NCBI RefSeq assembly: GCF_001422545.1 | Contig: NZ_LMLE01000011.1 | Location: 304,854 to 368,853, forward strand | Source: Pedobacter sp. Leaf41 | Lineage (GTDB): Bacteria; Bacteroidota; Bacteroidia; Sphingobacteriales; Sphingobacteriaceae | DNA: 64,000 nt | Direction of reading: 5' to 3' | Shown: piece after piece, positions 25,726 through 35,139 of the stretch | How the letters are laid out: each line of letters opens with the position of its first letter | Position numbering within the stretch: the first letter of the stretch is position 1 | Notes under the pieces: generated by a model | Database searches by the model: none | What the model was told of the DNA's origin: nothing | What the model saw: the letters and a program-made list of their open reading frames with translations, nothing else | Program-made: the position numbers and the translations under genes

Positions 25726-27012
25726 ATGACGAATTTTGTTGAAGAGTTAAGGTGGCGTGGCATGCTGCATGATATTATGCCGAATACTGAAGAAAAGTTA
25801 AACGAAGGTATGACTTCTGGTTATATCGGCTTTGACCCAACTGCAGATTCTTTACATGTTGGCCATTTAACGCAGATCATGACTTTAATTCATTTCCAAA
25901 AAGCTGGTCATAAGCCTTATGCTTTAGTAGGTGGTGCCACAGGAATGGTGGGTGATCCTTCAGGAAAGTCTGACGAGCGTAATTTGCAAACGCCAGAAAT
26001 GATTGAACACAACCTGAAAGGAATGAAGAAGCAATTGGCGAAATTCTTAACTTTTGAGGATGGTGGAAATGGTGCAGTGATGGTAAACAACGCCGATTGG
26101 TTTAAGGATATGAATCTTTTTACCTTCATCAGAGATGTTGGTAAACATATCACTGTTAATTATATGATGGCAAAGGATAGCGTAAAGAGACGTTTAGAAG
26201 GTGATTCTGGATTGTCATTTACCGAATTTTGCTACCAATTGATTCAGGGATACGATTTTTATCATTTATGGAAAAATGAAAACTGTCTGGTTCAAATGGG
26301 CGGATCAGATCAGTGGGGAAATATTGTTACCGGAACAGAACTGATTAGAAGAAAAGATGCTGGAACAGCTTATGCGATTACTACGCAATTAATTAAAAAA
26401 GCCGACGGAACAAAATTCGGTAAAACTGAAAGCGGTGCGGTTTGGTTAGATCCCGAAAAAACTTCTCCATATAAATTTTATCAGTTTTGGTTAAATGCAT
26501 CAGATGATGATGTTAAAAAATGGATCAGAATATTTACGCTAAAAACCAAAACCGAAATCGAAGCCTTAGAGGCTGAACATGATACAGCACCGCACTTGCG
26601 AATTTTGCAAAAAGCTTTGGCTGAAGATATTACCGTTAAAACGCACTCGGTAGAAGCTTTAGAAACAGCAATCAAAACTTCCGAATTTTTATTCGGAAAC
26701 GGCTCTCTTGAATTTTTGAAAAGCCTTTCGGAAAAACAAGTATTAGAGATGTTTGAGGGAATTCCTCAATTCAAAATTTCGAAAGCAGAACTTGCTAGCG
26801 GAATAGATGCTGCTACATTACTGGCTGAGAAAGCTTCGGTATTTCCTTCAAAAGGAGAAACCAAAAAGTTGATTCAAGGTGGTGGTGTTTCGGTAAATAA
26901 AGAAAAGGTTGGTGAAGCAACACAGATCTTTAATGCCGAGCATTTGATTAATGATCAATTCATCGTTGTTCAGAAGGGTAAGAAAAACTATTTTCTTCTG
27001 ATCGCGGAATAA
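25726..27012 (+). CDS. tyrS: Tyrosyl-tRNA synthetase
   Basis: 428 aa, class I synthetase. HVGH at 44-47 is the HIGH motif; KFGKT near residue 230 is the KMSKS equivalent; GSDQWGNIVTG and YQLIQGYDF are tyrosine-binding signatures. C-terminal S4-like RNA-binding domain (FPSKGETKKLIQGGGVSVNKEKV). Charges tRNA-Tyr. Own promoter and terminator. Confidence 0.97.
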   Translation: MTNFVEELRWRGMLHDIMPNTEEKLNEGMTSGYIGFDPTADSLHVGHLTQIMTLIHFQKAGHKPYALVGGATGMVGDPSGKSDERNLQTPEMIEHNLKGMKKQLAKFLTFEDGGNGAVMVNNADWFKDMNLFTFIRDVGKHITVNYMMAKDSVKRRLEGDSGLSFTEFCYQLIQGYDFYHLWKNENCLVQMGGSDQWGNIVTGTELIRRKDAGTAYAITTQLIKKADGTKFGKTESGAVWLDPEKTSPYKFYQFWLNASDDDVKKWIRIFTLKTKTEIEALEAEHDTAPHLRILQKALAEDITVKTHSVEALETAIKTSEFLFGNGSLEFLKSLSEKQVLEMFEGIPQFKISKAELASGIDAATLLAEKASVFPSKGETKKLIQGGGVSVNKEKVGEATQIFNAEHLINDQFIVVQKGKKNYFLLIAE

Positions 27013-27035
27013 GATTAAGTAAAATATTTTGTTTC

Positions 27036-27069
27036 AAAAAGTCTTAGATCATTCTAGGACTTTTTTTTT
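27036..27069 (+). terminator. Terminator after tyrS
   Basis: AAAAAGTCTTAGA (27036-27048) pairs with TCTAGGACTTTTT (27053-27065), one wobble, followed by a T run. Confidence 0.9.
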
Positions 27070-27085
27070 AAGAATTTTTCATTAC

Positions 27086-27120
27086 CAGACAAAATGTATA
27101 TATTTGTGTATAATTGTCTG
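27086..27120 (+). promoter_or_regulatory. Promoter and probable operator of the Xre/RES toxin-antitoxin pair
   Basis: CAGACAA (27086-27092) and TTGTCTG (27114-27120) are perfect inverted arms 21 bases apart. Between them lies TATATTTG (27099-27106), an exact -7 element, flanked by direct repeats TGTATA at 27095 and 27107. This geometry would let the Xre protein block its own promoter, as is usual for such pairs. Confidence 0.65.
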
Positions 27121-27122
27121 TT

Positions 27123-27602
27123 ATGAAAAGGAAAGTTGAAGAGTCAAAAGCTGTTGAAGAGCGAATAATAGCTTACGGAAACGTTATGCATACACCTATG
27201 GTGGCCATGATGGGTAATTCCTTCGCCAATTATTCTGATTATGATTTGCTTAAACTCGCCCGTAAAGGGATTTCCAAAAAATCAATAACTGCACTGGCAA
27301 AACAGATTTCTTTAACGATAGAAGAAATTGCAGCAGTATTGCACATTTCAGATAGAACTTTACAACGGTATACGCCAGATACCTTGGTTAAAACGGAGTA
27401 TGCCGATCGGGCCATTGAACTTGCGAAGTTATACGAAAGGGGCATTGAGGTTTTAGGTAGTACCAAAGCATTTAACAGTTGGATAAAATCCCCAAATTAT
27501 GCCTTAGGTGGCGAAATTCCTTTTGATCTTTTAGATACACATATTGGTTTCACCATCGTATCAGATATTTTAGGCCGAATCGAGCACGGGATATTTAGTT
27601 AA
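27123..27602 (+). CDS. Xre/MbcA/ParS-type antitoxin of a RES toxin pair
   Basis: 159 aa from ATG 27123. Helix-turn-helix in the first half (ISLTIEEIAAVLHISDRTLQRY) and the toxin-binding DUF2384-like C-terminal domain (YADRAIELAKLYERGIEVLGSTKAFNSWIKSPNYALGGEIPFDLL). Neutralises the RES partner and usually represses the operon. Stop and next start overlap by one base. Confidence 0.92.
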   Translation: MKRKVEESKAVEERIIAYGNVMHTPMVAMMGNSFANYSDYDLLKLARKGISKKSITALAKQISLTIEEIAAVLHISDRTLQRYTPDTLVKTEYADRAIELAKLYERGIEVLGSTKAFNSWIKSPNYALGGEIPFDLLDTHIGFTIVSDILGRIEHGIFS

Positions 27603-28057
27603 TGTTAATCTATAGAATTTCATCTTCAAAATATATTGAAGATTTAAGTGGCGCTGGTGCTAAACAATACGGCGGCCGGTGGAATAATAAAGGAACAGCT
27701 GTTGTGTATTTGGCGGAAACCAGAGCCATGGCAGTAATGGAAGTGCTAGTGCATTTAAGTCCAGAGCAAGTAGACCGCCCTTTTGTTCTTGCTACATTTG
27801 ATGTACCAGATGATAAAATATATGACATCAGCATTTTTGATTTGCCTGAGGATTGGAGAGATCCTCAGACAGCGGATGAACTAAAAAAAATAGGCGATAA
27901 GTTTGTTCGCGATGGAATTTATCTGTTGATGAAGGTTCCATCCATTATACTGGAGGAAGAATTTAATTTTATTATCAATCCTAACCATCCAGACAGTAAA
28001 AAAATTAAGCTTGTAAACAGAAGAGACTTCGTTTTCGATAAAAGATTTAAAACGTAG
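27602..28057 (+). CDS. RES-domain toxin
   Basis: 151 aa. Family residues visible: Arg in the first strand (LIYRIS), GAGAKQYGGRWNNKGTAVVYLAE, Glu in VMEVLVHL, and PSIILEEEFNFIINPNHPD near the end. RES toxins of Xre pairs degrade NAD+ and arrest growth. All key residues appear intact, so it is likely active. It ends on the base before the stop codon of the converging LuxE-like gene, with no terminator between. Confidence 0.92.
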   Translation: MLIYRISSSKYIEDLSGAGAKQYGGRWNNKGTAVVYLAETRAMAVMEVLVHLSPEQVDRPFVLATFDVPDDKIYDISIFDLPEDWRDPQTADELKKIGDKFVRDGIYLLMKVPSIILEEEFNFIINPNHPDSKKIKLVNRRDFVFDKRFKT

Positions 28058-29038
28058 TTACTGCACCAACAAATTACAACCTCTAATATCGGCATTATCA
28101 AACCTACCTAAAACTTCAAAACTGCCGTCGCTGTTTACCCTGCCTAAATCCTGCGTAGCAAGAAAAGAGCAAGAATTGATATTTGCTAAATCGATTACAT
28201 TAATGCCACCGGTTTTTCCGTTTTGCACTAAAGATAGTGGATCATTCGTATCACGAATCAAAACTTTCATCCACTTTGGGCAGTTGAAAACCCCATCACC
28301 TAAAGAATAAGCCTGAGACAGCAATTCCGTCATTCCATATTCGCTATGGATAGCAGGTACACCAAAACCTTGAGTCAATTGTGCATGCAACTCTTCCCGA
28401 ACCATTTCTTTGCGTTTTCCTTTCATTCCACCGGTTTCCATTACGATTAAATCAGGGAAATCGATATCGTAATTTTCAATAAAATCAAGTAGGGCATAGG
28501 TTACACCAATTAAAACAGTTGGTTGGTTCTTCTTTTTAAGGGCAAATAAAGTTTGGTACAAATCATCATGATTATAAAGAAAATAACCGCTTTCAGGATG
28601 ATTGCTTTTTTCAATTAAATCGTTAACCATATAAATTAACGAAGAGCCCGACCGCTGTTGGTAGGAGGGAAGCAAGGCTAAAAAGCAATAATTGCGAATG
28701 TTCCCATAAAATTGAACAAAAGCTTGTAGATAACTTTGCTCGTAAACTTTTACATTGGTTACGTGATGACTGCTTTGAATCATTCCAGTGGTGCCCGAGC
28801 TGCTAAAGGTGATTTCAACAGGAAGTTTATTGCTTAAAATACTGTGCGTTTTAAAAAAGCTGATGGGAAGAAAGGGAATTTCTTCCAGGCACTTTACTTC
28901 AGCTACATCAACTTTTAAATGATGAACGTATTGCCTGTAAATTTCACAATGCGTAACCTGGTGGTTAAAAACGGACAAAGCATGAGCACTAAACTCATCA
29001 TCATTATGTATTGAAAAGATATCTTCAGTAAGCAGCAT
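28058..29038 (-). CDS. LuxE-like acyl-protein synthetase / acyltransferase
   Basis: 326 aa from ATG 29038 (a GTG codon directly precedes). The ANL-type loop TFSSSGTTGMIQSSHHV (about 78-94) and YGMTELLSQAY near residue 238 resemble the LuxE branch of adenylating enzymes, which activate fatty acids as acyl-AMP and transfer them to a protein Cys. No luciferase genes nearby; in non-luminous bacteria these proteins often belong to surface polysaccharide or lipid pathways. Substrate unknown. Confidence 0.8.
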   Translation of the reverse strand: MLLTEDIFSIHNDDEFSAHALSVFNHQVTHCEIYRQYVHHLKVDVAEVKCLEEIPFLPISFFKTHSILSNKLPVEITFSSSGTTGMIQSSHHVTNVKVYEQSYLQAFVQFYGNIRNYCFLALLPSYQQRSGSSLIYMVNDLIEKSNHPESGYFLYNHDDLYQTLFALKKKNQPTVLIGVTYALLDFIENYDIDFPDLIVMETGGMKGKRKEMVREELHAQLTQGFGVPAIHSEYGMTELLSQAYSLGDGVFNCPKWMKVLIRDTNDPLSLVQNGKTGGINVIDLANINSCSFLATQDLGRVNSDGSFEVLGRFDNADIRGCNLLVQ

Positions 29039-29045
29039 CACACTG

Positions 29046-29053
29046 CAAAAGTA
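29046..29053 (-). promoter_or_regulatory. -7 element TACTTTTG of the LuxE-like gene
   Basis: Exact TAnnTTTG match with 7 bases to the ATG; leaderless or almost leaderless transcript predicted. Confidence 0.5.
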
Positions 29054-29060
29054 CGAAGCA

Positions 29061-29420
29061 TTATGCTAACTTCTCGTCAGTTTTTTTAGCAAGCATGGCC
29101 ATTCTAAAATGATAGCCACAAAAACCGCTGATGCCGGCAACTAATCCGCTTAATATTCCGGTAACTAATAGTAGCACCCACCAGATTTTAATTCCTGTCA
29201 TTACTGCAACGCGACCCGCCAAAACGTTGTCGTTAGGTAAACTTTTAAATAAAGCATAGCCGATCCACAATAAAAAAATGGCAAAGAAAGATTGCCAGAA
29301 AGCAATTTTGGCTGTTTTACCGATGATGCCACAGGTGGCGAATGCAACTACAATAATTACCCACCAAGGCGCAATCATTTGAAGTAAAAAACAAATTATG
29401 ACGATAACGATAAATACCAT
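29061..29420 (-). CDS. Small membrane protein, unknown function
   Basis: 119 aa with three or four hydrophobic segments (about 1-30, 39-60, 75-100). Starts six bases after the stop of the penicillin acylase gene, so it is very probably cotranscribed and may assist it. No family recognised with certainty. Confidence 0.75.
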   Translation of the reverse strand: MVFIVIVIICFLLQMIAPWWVIIVVAFATCGIIGKTAKIAFWQSFFAIFLLWIGYALFKSLPNDNVLAGRVAVMTGIKIWWVLLLVTGILSGLVAGISGFCGYHFRMAMLAKKTDEKLA

Positions 29421-29426
29421 TTTAAA

Positions 29427-31856
29427 CTATTTAGAAATTTTTAAACGAGAGATTATTTTTCCAGATTGATCGTCAGGAGTTTGCATGTAAAACAAGTCAT
29501 ACAGCTGGCCACTTGCCCAGGTATCCACCATATTATCATAAAATTTACTGCCCGGATTTCCAGATTGACCGCCTGGGTAAACACCATGACCTCTTGGCGT
29601 TTTCCCTAATTCAATCACCATCCTCCATGATGGTCCGTTAGTTTCGCTGATGGCGTTGATGGTGCTTTTTGCTCCTCCAATCTGGAGAATTTTGGAACCA
29701 AAACCCGGGATTTTCGCCAGGTGTGGTACATTCGTTTGCTTTACATTGCTCCATCGCCAATCTTTATTTATCGGGCCAAAACGGCGTTCTAAACTATCGC
29801 AACTGTATTTGAAGGCTTCATTTACCAAATCAGGAAGTGTTTCTTTTTGCTTTGTGTTGATGTTATCATACCACTTGGCATTAGGTTCTTTTAAGATCAT
29901 TTCCACAGTACGGTCTCTCGAAGGATAACGCATCGGAATGCCTTTCACTACAAATTCATCATTCCAGATATCGTAAGCTAAACGCTTGGTCCATATTTCA
30001 AAAACGCTGGCTGCAATTTCATCCGCATCATAACGTTTGCTCCATTTGTTTATGTAGCTCAAGGCTTCTTTTTGTGTCGCATTTAAACTTTCTGGGTTTA
30101 ACAACGGTACGACTGCAGGCAGAACGTTTTGAGCCAAAATACTGTAGTTATCTGTTTGCATTAACCTAATGCTATCCATTGTTGCTTTGCTCATGGCGCC
30201 CAAGCGATCATTAATTCTCTTTCCTCTTTCGTAAGGCGCAAATTCCCAATTGATGTAATATGGGTAAGTTGGGTCGGTTGAGGATTGATTTGCCGAACTT
30301 ACGAAGCCACGTGGTGGATTCTTGACTGTTGGGTTTTGAGCCGCTGGAATCCAGCCCTGCCAATCATAAGCCGGATCGGTTCCATCTAAAATAAACTTAC
30401 CTTGTTCTTTCCATTTTAGTGGAAATTTTCCATTTGGTGTAATGGCGATATCGTTATCTATACTGGCGAACACAAAATTTTGAGCTGGTGCGGTATAAAA
30501 AGTGAGTGCCTTGCGGTAATCGTTATAGTTACTTCCTCGGTTCAGATAATAAAAAGTCAGCAATTCGTTCGATCGATCGTGGGCAATCCATCTCAATGCA
30601 TCTCCAACTGGCACGTTATCGGCTCTGCCATATTTAGGTTTTTGAAAGTAAACTACGGGGCCATGGTGCGTATAGTAAACCGTATCGATTTCATCTTTGC
30701 TTCCACGAATTTTGATGTTTTCTAAACGCCTGGTTGTTTTGTTCCATTTGTTATTGTACCAATATTCATTGTGGGATGAATCCTTGAATTTGATCTGATA
30801 GAAATCAAGCACATCGGCAGCAACATTGGTTACGCCCCAGGCAATTTTCTGGTTAAAACCTATAATTACTCCTGGCGCACCAGGTAACGAAACGCCATAA
30901 GTATTTACCCCAGGTGCATGTAGCTGAATCTGATACCAGATAGAGGGAAGCGTTAAGTCCAAGTGTGGATCATTGGCTAAAATTGGATATCCAGAAGCCG
31001 TTTTTGAACCAGAAAGTGCCCAATTATTACTTCCAATACCTTCAATCTTTTCTTTTGTTTTTACATCGCCTGTGGTGGCATCGGTAAAGCTTCGAGGGGT
31101 TTTTGGGGTTGGTAAAGGGGTGAAATCCCACTTGGTGCCCACAGGAATGATTGGATCTTCTTTAAAAGGATAATCAGGAAAAAGATCTTTAGTGACTTCA
31201 GGACCAAATTTTTTCAAGATGTTAGTCATATAAAACTCGTCGGAACCCATTGCCAAAACGGCCGACATTTGTTTCAATAACAGGGCGCACTTAATAGGCG
31301 TCCAGTTTTCAGGTTTAAAATCCAGTAACTTATATTCCAGCGGATAATTAGAATGAGAAAGGGTTTTAATATAAGCATTGATCCCTTCGGTATAAGCTAG
31401 AATCATTTCTTTGGCTTTTGGGTCAGCCATCATTCCTTTTAGCGAATGTTCAGCGCCATAAACCATGCCCATTCTACGTTGGTAACGATCAACTTCAATT
31501 GCTTTTTCTCCAACCACTTCACTAATTCTTCCTGCGGCGAAACGCGTTTGAAAATCCATTTGCCAAAGGCGATGCATGGCTGTTACGTAACCTTGTGCCA
31601 AATAAAGATCATGATCGTTTTGGGCGAAAATATGAGGGATCATTCTGTCATCAAAAGCGATTTCAATTTTATCAATTGCGCCTTTAATTTTTGCTTTATG
31701 ATTAAAAATAAAATGATTGTTTTCAGCATTTTGCCAAAACCCCATAAAAGGGTTCAGAAATTTCAGCAGCGGTGGGTTTTGGCCAATTTTGGTATTAAAT
31801 AAAAAGGCGAGTGTGATGGGAATTATTACACAGAATAGAGCTTTAATTTTATTCAT
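29427..31856 (-). CDS. Penicillin acylase family protein (Ntn hydrolase precursor)
   Basis: 809 aa: N-terminal membrane or signal segment (about 4-22), alpha domain, spacer, then GIGSNNWALSG with the predicted autocatalytic cleavage before Ser276, the nucleophile. Other family motifs: NDPHLDLTLPSIWYQIQLHAPG and RGFVSSANQSSTDPTYPYYINW. Periplasmic enzyme cleaving an amide such as an acyl-homoserine lactone or beta-lactam side chain; substrate cannot be told. First gene of a likely two-gene unit with the small membrane protein. Confidence 0.92.
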   Translation of the reverse strand: MNKIKALFCVIIPITLAFLFNTKIGQNPPLLKFLNPFMGFWQNAENNHFIFNHKAKIKGAIDKIEIAFDDRMIPHIFAQNDHDLYLAQGYVTAMHRLWQMDFQTRFAAGRISEVVGEKAIEVDRYQRRMGMVYGAEHSLKGMMADPKAKEMILAYTEGINAYIKTLSHSNYPLEYKLLDFKPENWTPIKCALLLKQMSAVLAMGSDEFYMTNILKKFGPEVTKDLFPDYPFKEDPIIPVGTKWDFTPLPTPKTPRSFTDATTGDVKTKEKIEGIGSNNWALSGSKTASGYPILANDPHLDLTLPSIWYQIQLHAPGVNTYGVSLPGAPGVIIGFNQKIAWGVTNVAADVLDFYQIKFKDSSHNEYWYNNKWNKTTRRLENIKIRGSKDEIDTVYYTHHGPVVYFQKPKYGRADNVPVGDALRWIAHDRSNELLTFYYLNRGSNYNDYRKALTFYTAPAQNFVFASIDNDIAITPNGKFPLKWKEQGKFILDGTDPAYDWQGWIPAAQNPTVKNPPRGFVSSANQSSTDPTYPYYINWEFAPYERGKRINDRLGAMSKATMDSIRLMQTDNYSILAQNVLPAVVPLLNPESLNATQKEALSYINKWSKRYDADEIAASVFEIWTKRLAYDIWNDEFVVKGIPMRYPSRDRTVEMILKEPNAKWYDNINTKQKETLPDLVNEAFKYSCDSLERRFGPINKDWRWSNVKQTNVPHLAKIPGFGSKILQIGGAKSTINAISETNGPSWRMVIELGKTPRGHGVYPGGQSGNPGSKFYDNMVDTWASGQLYDLFYMQTPDDQSGKIISRLKISK

Positions 31857-31987
31857 AAATAATGGTTAGCTGAAAACTATCAGGTGACTAAGATAAAGTA
31901 AAATGGTGATTTTAATTGAATGAAAATACAACAAACTGATTATCAATCCAAATTATAAAATGAATCGAAATTATTATGCAAACATAA

Positions 31988-32019
31988 TTTGTTTAATTCA
32001 AAAAAAGCATTTAAGTTTA
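31988..32019 (+). promoter_or_regulatory. Promoter of the TonB receptor at 32059
   Basis: TTTG (31988-31991), 20-base spacer, TAAGTTTA (32012-32019; TAnnTTTG with the last base changed). Predicted leader about 33 bases. Confidence 0.5.
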
Positions 32020-32058
32020 TCCTAACTAATAATACAACTAACCAAATTTTAATCATTT

Positions 32059-34977
32059 ATGAGTAGGAACTTTACACAAATCTTGTATGTGTTATTTTTT
32101 GTATTTGCAATAAATATTGCGGCAAAGGCACAGAACATCACGGTTAGTGGAACCGTTAAGGATAAGGAATCAAAACAAGGCCTCGCTGGAGTAAGTGTAA
32201 CCATAAAAGGTCAAACTGGCGGTACTGCATCATCTGGTGATGGAAGTTTTTCTTTCAGTACATCTGCAAAAGTGCCATTTACTTTAGTGGCATCTTATGT
32301 AGGCTATGGCACAGTAGAGCGTCAGGTAACTGGCAACACTGCCGGAATTAACATTGAATTAGAAGCCGCTGTAGTTTTAGGGGGTGACGTAGTAGTTTCT
32401 GCATCCCGAACTCCAGAACGTATATTAGAATCGCCTGTTTCTATCGAGCGAATGAGCGCTGCTTCAATTAGAGAAATTGCAGCACCATCTTTTTATGATG
32501 CCTTGAACAACATGAAAGGTGTAGAAAGTAGCATGCAGAGCTTAACCTTCAAATCCATTAATACACGTGGTTTCAACTCAAATGGCAATACCCGTTTCAA
32601 TCAATACATCGATGGAATGGATAACCAGGCGCCAGGTTTGAACTTTTCAGTTGGTAATATTGTGGGTATTACGGAACTTGATGTAGATAATGTAGAACTT
32701 TTACCAGGAGCTTCATCGGCTTTATATGGCGCTGGTGGTATTAATGGTACTTTATTAATGACTTCTAAAGATCCGTTCAAATATCAGGGTGCAAGTTTTC
32801 AATACAAAACAGGCATTAACCACGTAAATGATGATAACAGCAGCGTCCAGCCTTTCAACCAATTGGATGTTCGTTTGGCAAAATCATGGAATAATAAATT
32901 TGGCGTTAAGGCAGCTTTCTCGTTTTTACAAGCGAAAGATTGGATGGGAACCAACTATTCGAACTTTGATCGCAATGCAAGAACGTTCAAATCTGGAGAC
33001 CGCAATAGCGACAACAACTACGATGGAATAAATGTTTATGGCGATGAGGTGAGTCAGAATATGCGTAATGTAGCTTTAAGTGTTCAAAATGCAACTATAT
33101 CAGGAATCAATGCTGGTTCTGGTGGTGCTATTCCAAATATTAAAGCTTTGATGGATGGGGCTTTTGGGGCAGCTATTCCTAATGCGGCACAACAGGCGGG
33201 TTTTCTGGCTGGTTTGCCAGCTGGCTTACGTCCTGCGGTACAAAATTATCTTCCATTTTATGTGGGCTTAAAAGCAAATTTAATTCCCGATCAAAATGTC
33301 TCGAGAACAGGTTATAATGAGCGTGATTTGGTAGATTATGATACCAAATCATTAAAAGCTTCTGGAGCAGTATATTATAACATCACCAATACTATTCAAG
33401 CAGTTGCACAGGCAAATTGGGGCACAGGAACTTCAGTTTACACGGGTTCTGATCGTTACTCTTTGCGTAATTTCAATATTGGTCAGTACAAATTAGAGGT
33501 TAAAGGGCAAGATTTCTCTATTAAAGGTTACACCACCCAAGAACGTTCAGGCGATTCATACATTTCGTCTATTTTAGGAAGTTATATTAATGAAGTAACT
33601 AAAGCATCAACCACTTGGTTTCCACAATATATTGGGAATTACGTAGGTGCAAGAGCCGCCGGACAAAGTGATGCTGCTGCCCATGTAACTGCAAGAGGCG
33701 TAGCTAATCAAGGTAGATTTGAGCCAGGTAGCCCACAGTTTGAAACCGCGAAACAAAATATTATGAACACTAACATAAGCGCCACTAATTTTGGTAGCGG
33801 TGTTTACGGTGCTAAGTTTGATGATAAGTCTAATTTATACCACTACGAAGGAATGTACAATTTTACCAATGCCTTTAACAATGTGGTAGAGTTTCAAGTG
33901 GGTGCTTCATATCGTTTGTACGATTTAAATTCGGCAGGAACAATCTTTAACGATTTAACCAGTTCTATCGACATTAATGAATACGGTGCTTTCGCTCAAA
34001 TAGGTAAAAAACTCTTTAACGATAAAGTGAAATTTACTTTCGCTGGTCGTTATGATAAAAGCATGAATTTCGAAGGCCGTTTTACACCACGTATTACCGG
34101 GGTTTTTACTGTAGCTAAAAACAATAACATCAGAGCTTCTTACCAAACTGGTTATCGCAATCCAACCACTCAAAATCAATACATCGATTTATCAGTTGGA
34201 GGCGGTTCTCAACGTTTAATAGGTGGTTTGCCTGAAGTTATGTTCGGTAAATACAATTTGAATACCAACAAAGCCTTTACCGATGTGAGTTACCGTGCTT
34301 TCTTGGCTTCAGCTGCAACAGGCACGCCAAACCCTGCTTTATTGCAGCAATATACTTTCGATGCAAGAGGTGTTCGTCCGGAAAGTGTGCAGTCTTATGA
34401 GTTAGGTTACAAAGGATTAATCTTGCCGAACCTATTGATTGATGCTTATGGTTACTACAATATTTACAAAGATTTTATTACTGCTGTAGATGTTTACCAA
34501 AACGTGGGCACTTTAGCCAGTCCAACTTTTGTAAAGTTTGGCGTTCCGGTAAATGCTGAAGGGGAAGTAACCTCTTATGGTGCGGCGTTAGGTTTAGATT
34601 ATTTAGTGGGTAACTACAATTTTAGTGGAAACGTATCGTACAATCAAATTGGCGATCTTCCGGTAAATTATATTAACGATTTTAATACACCAAAAGTTCG
34701 CTTCAACCTGGGTTTTGGAAATAAAGAAATTATTAAAAACGTAGGTTTTAACTTGTCTTACCGTTGGCAAGATAAGTTTTATTGGAACTCTTCATTTGCC
34801 TCAGGCGATGTACCAGCTTACAGCTCTTTAGATGCGCAGGTGAGTTACAAAATCCCATCAGTTAAATCGTCTATTAAATTGGGAGGTTCTAACGTGATGA
34901 ACAAATATTACATTACATCTTATGGTAACCCAGCAGCGGGTGCTATATATTATTTGGCCTTCTCTTTCAATCCATAG
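32059..34977 (+). CDS. TonB-dependent receptor with carboxypeptidase-like N-terminal domain
   Basis: 972 aa. Signal peptide ending AKAQN; carboxypeptidase-D regulatory-like domain at about 25-110 (ITVSGTVKDKESKQGLAGVSVTIKG); plug domain (ASRTPERILESPVSIERM, LLPGASSALYGAGGINGTLLM); large beta-barrel ending YYLAFSFNP with a terminal aromatic. Outer-membrane active transporter. No SusD partner follows, so it is not a classical SusCD glycan pair; the ligand is unknown. Next on the strand is a GH31 glucosidase, but a terminator separates them. Confidence 0.93.
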   Translation: MSRNFTQILYVLFFVFAINIAAKAQNITVSGTVKDKESKQGLAGVSVTIKGQTGGTASSGDGSFSFSTSAKVPFTLVASYVGYGTVERQVTGNTAGINIELEAAVVLGGDVVVSASRTPERILESPVSIERMSAASIREIAAPSFYDALNNMKGVESSMQSLTFKSINTRGFNSNGNTRFNQYIDGMDNQAPGLNFSVGNIVGITELDVDNVELLPGASSALYGAGGINGTLLMTSKDPFKYQGASFQYKTGINHVNDDNSSVQPFNQLDVRLAKSWNNKFGVKAAFSFLQAKDWMGTNYSNFDRNARTFKSGDRNSDNNYDGINVYGDEVSQNMRNVALSVQNATISGINAGSGGAIPNIKALMDGAFGAAIPNAAQQAGFLAGLPAGLRPAVQNYLPFYVGLKANLIPDQNVSRTGYNERDLVDYDTKSLKASGAVYYNITNTIQAVAQANWGTGTSVYTGSDRYSLRNFNIGQYKLEVKGQDFSIKGYTTQERSGDSYISSILGSYINEVTKASTTWFPQYIGNYVGARAAGQSDAAAHVTARGVANQGRFEPGSPQFETAKQNIMNTNISATNFGSGVYGAKFDDKSNLYHYEGMYNFTNAFNNVVEFQVGASYRLYDLNSAGTIFNDLTSSIDINEYGAFAQIGKKLFNDKVKFTFAGRYDKSMNFEGRFTPRITGVFTVAKNNNIRASYQTGYRNPTTQNQYIDLSVGGGSQRLIGGLPEVMFGKYNLNTNKAFTDVSYRAFLASAATGTPNPALLQQYTFDARGVRPESVQSYELGYKGLILPNLLIDAYGYYNIYKDFITAVDVYQNVGTLASPTFVKFGVPVNAEGEVTSYGAALGLDYLVGNYNFSGNVSYNQIGDLPVNYINDFNTPKVRFNLGFGNKEIIKNVGFNLSYRWQDKFYWNSSFASGDVPAYSSLDAQVSYKIPSVKSSIKLGGSNVMNKYYITSYGNPAAGAIYYLAFSFNP

Positions 34978-35001
34978 GGATTAAAAATGTTCGCTTTCGT
35001 G

Positions 35002-35035
35002 AAGCCCCCGGATATTAATATTCGGGGGCTTTTTA
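35002..35035 (+). terminator. Terminator after the TonB receptor
   Basis: AAGCCCCCG (35002-35010) pairs with CGGGGGCTT (35023-35031), loop GATATTAATATT itself partly self-complementary, then T's. Confidence 0.92.
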
Positions 35036-35139
35036 TTTATTATTTAATACCCCCCTTTTATAAAATATTTGTATTATAGTACTTTCTTAAGCACATCCCA
35101 GTTTAAGAGCTATTAAATTAAATTTTTGAATAAATAAGG

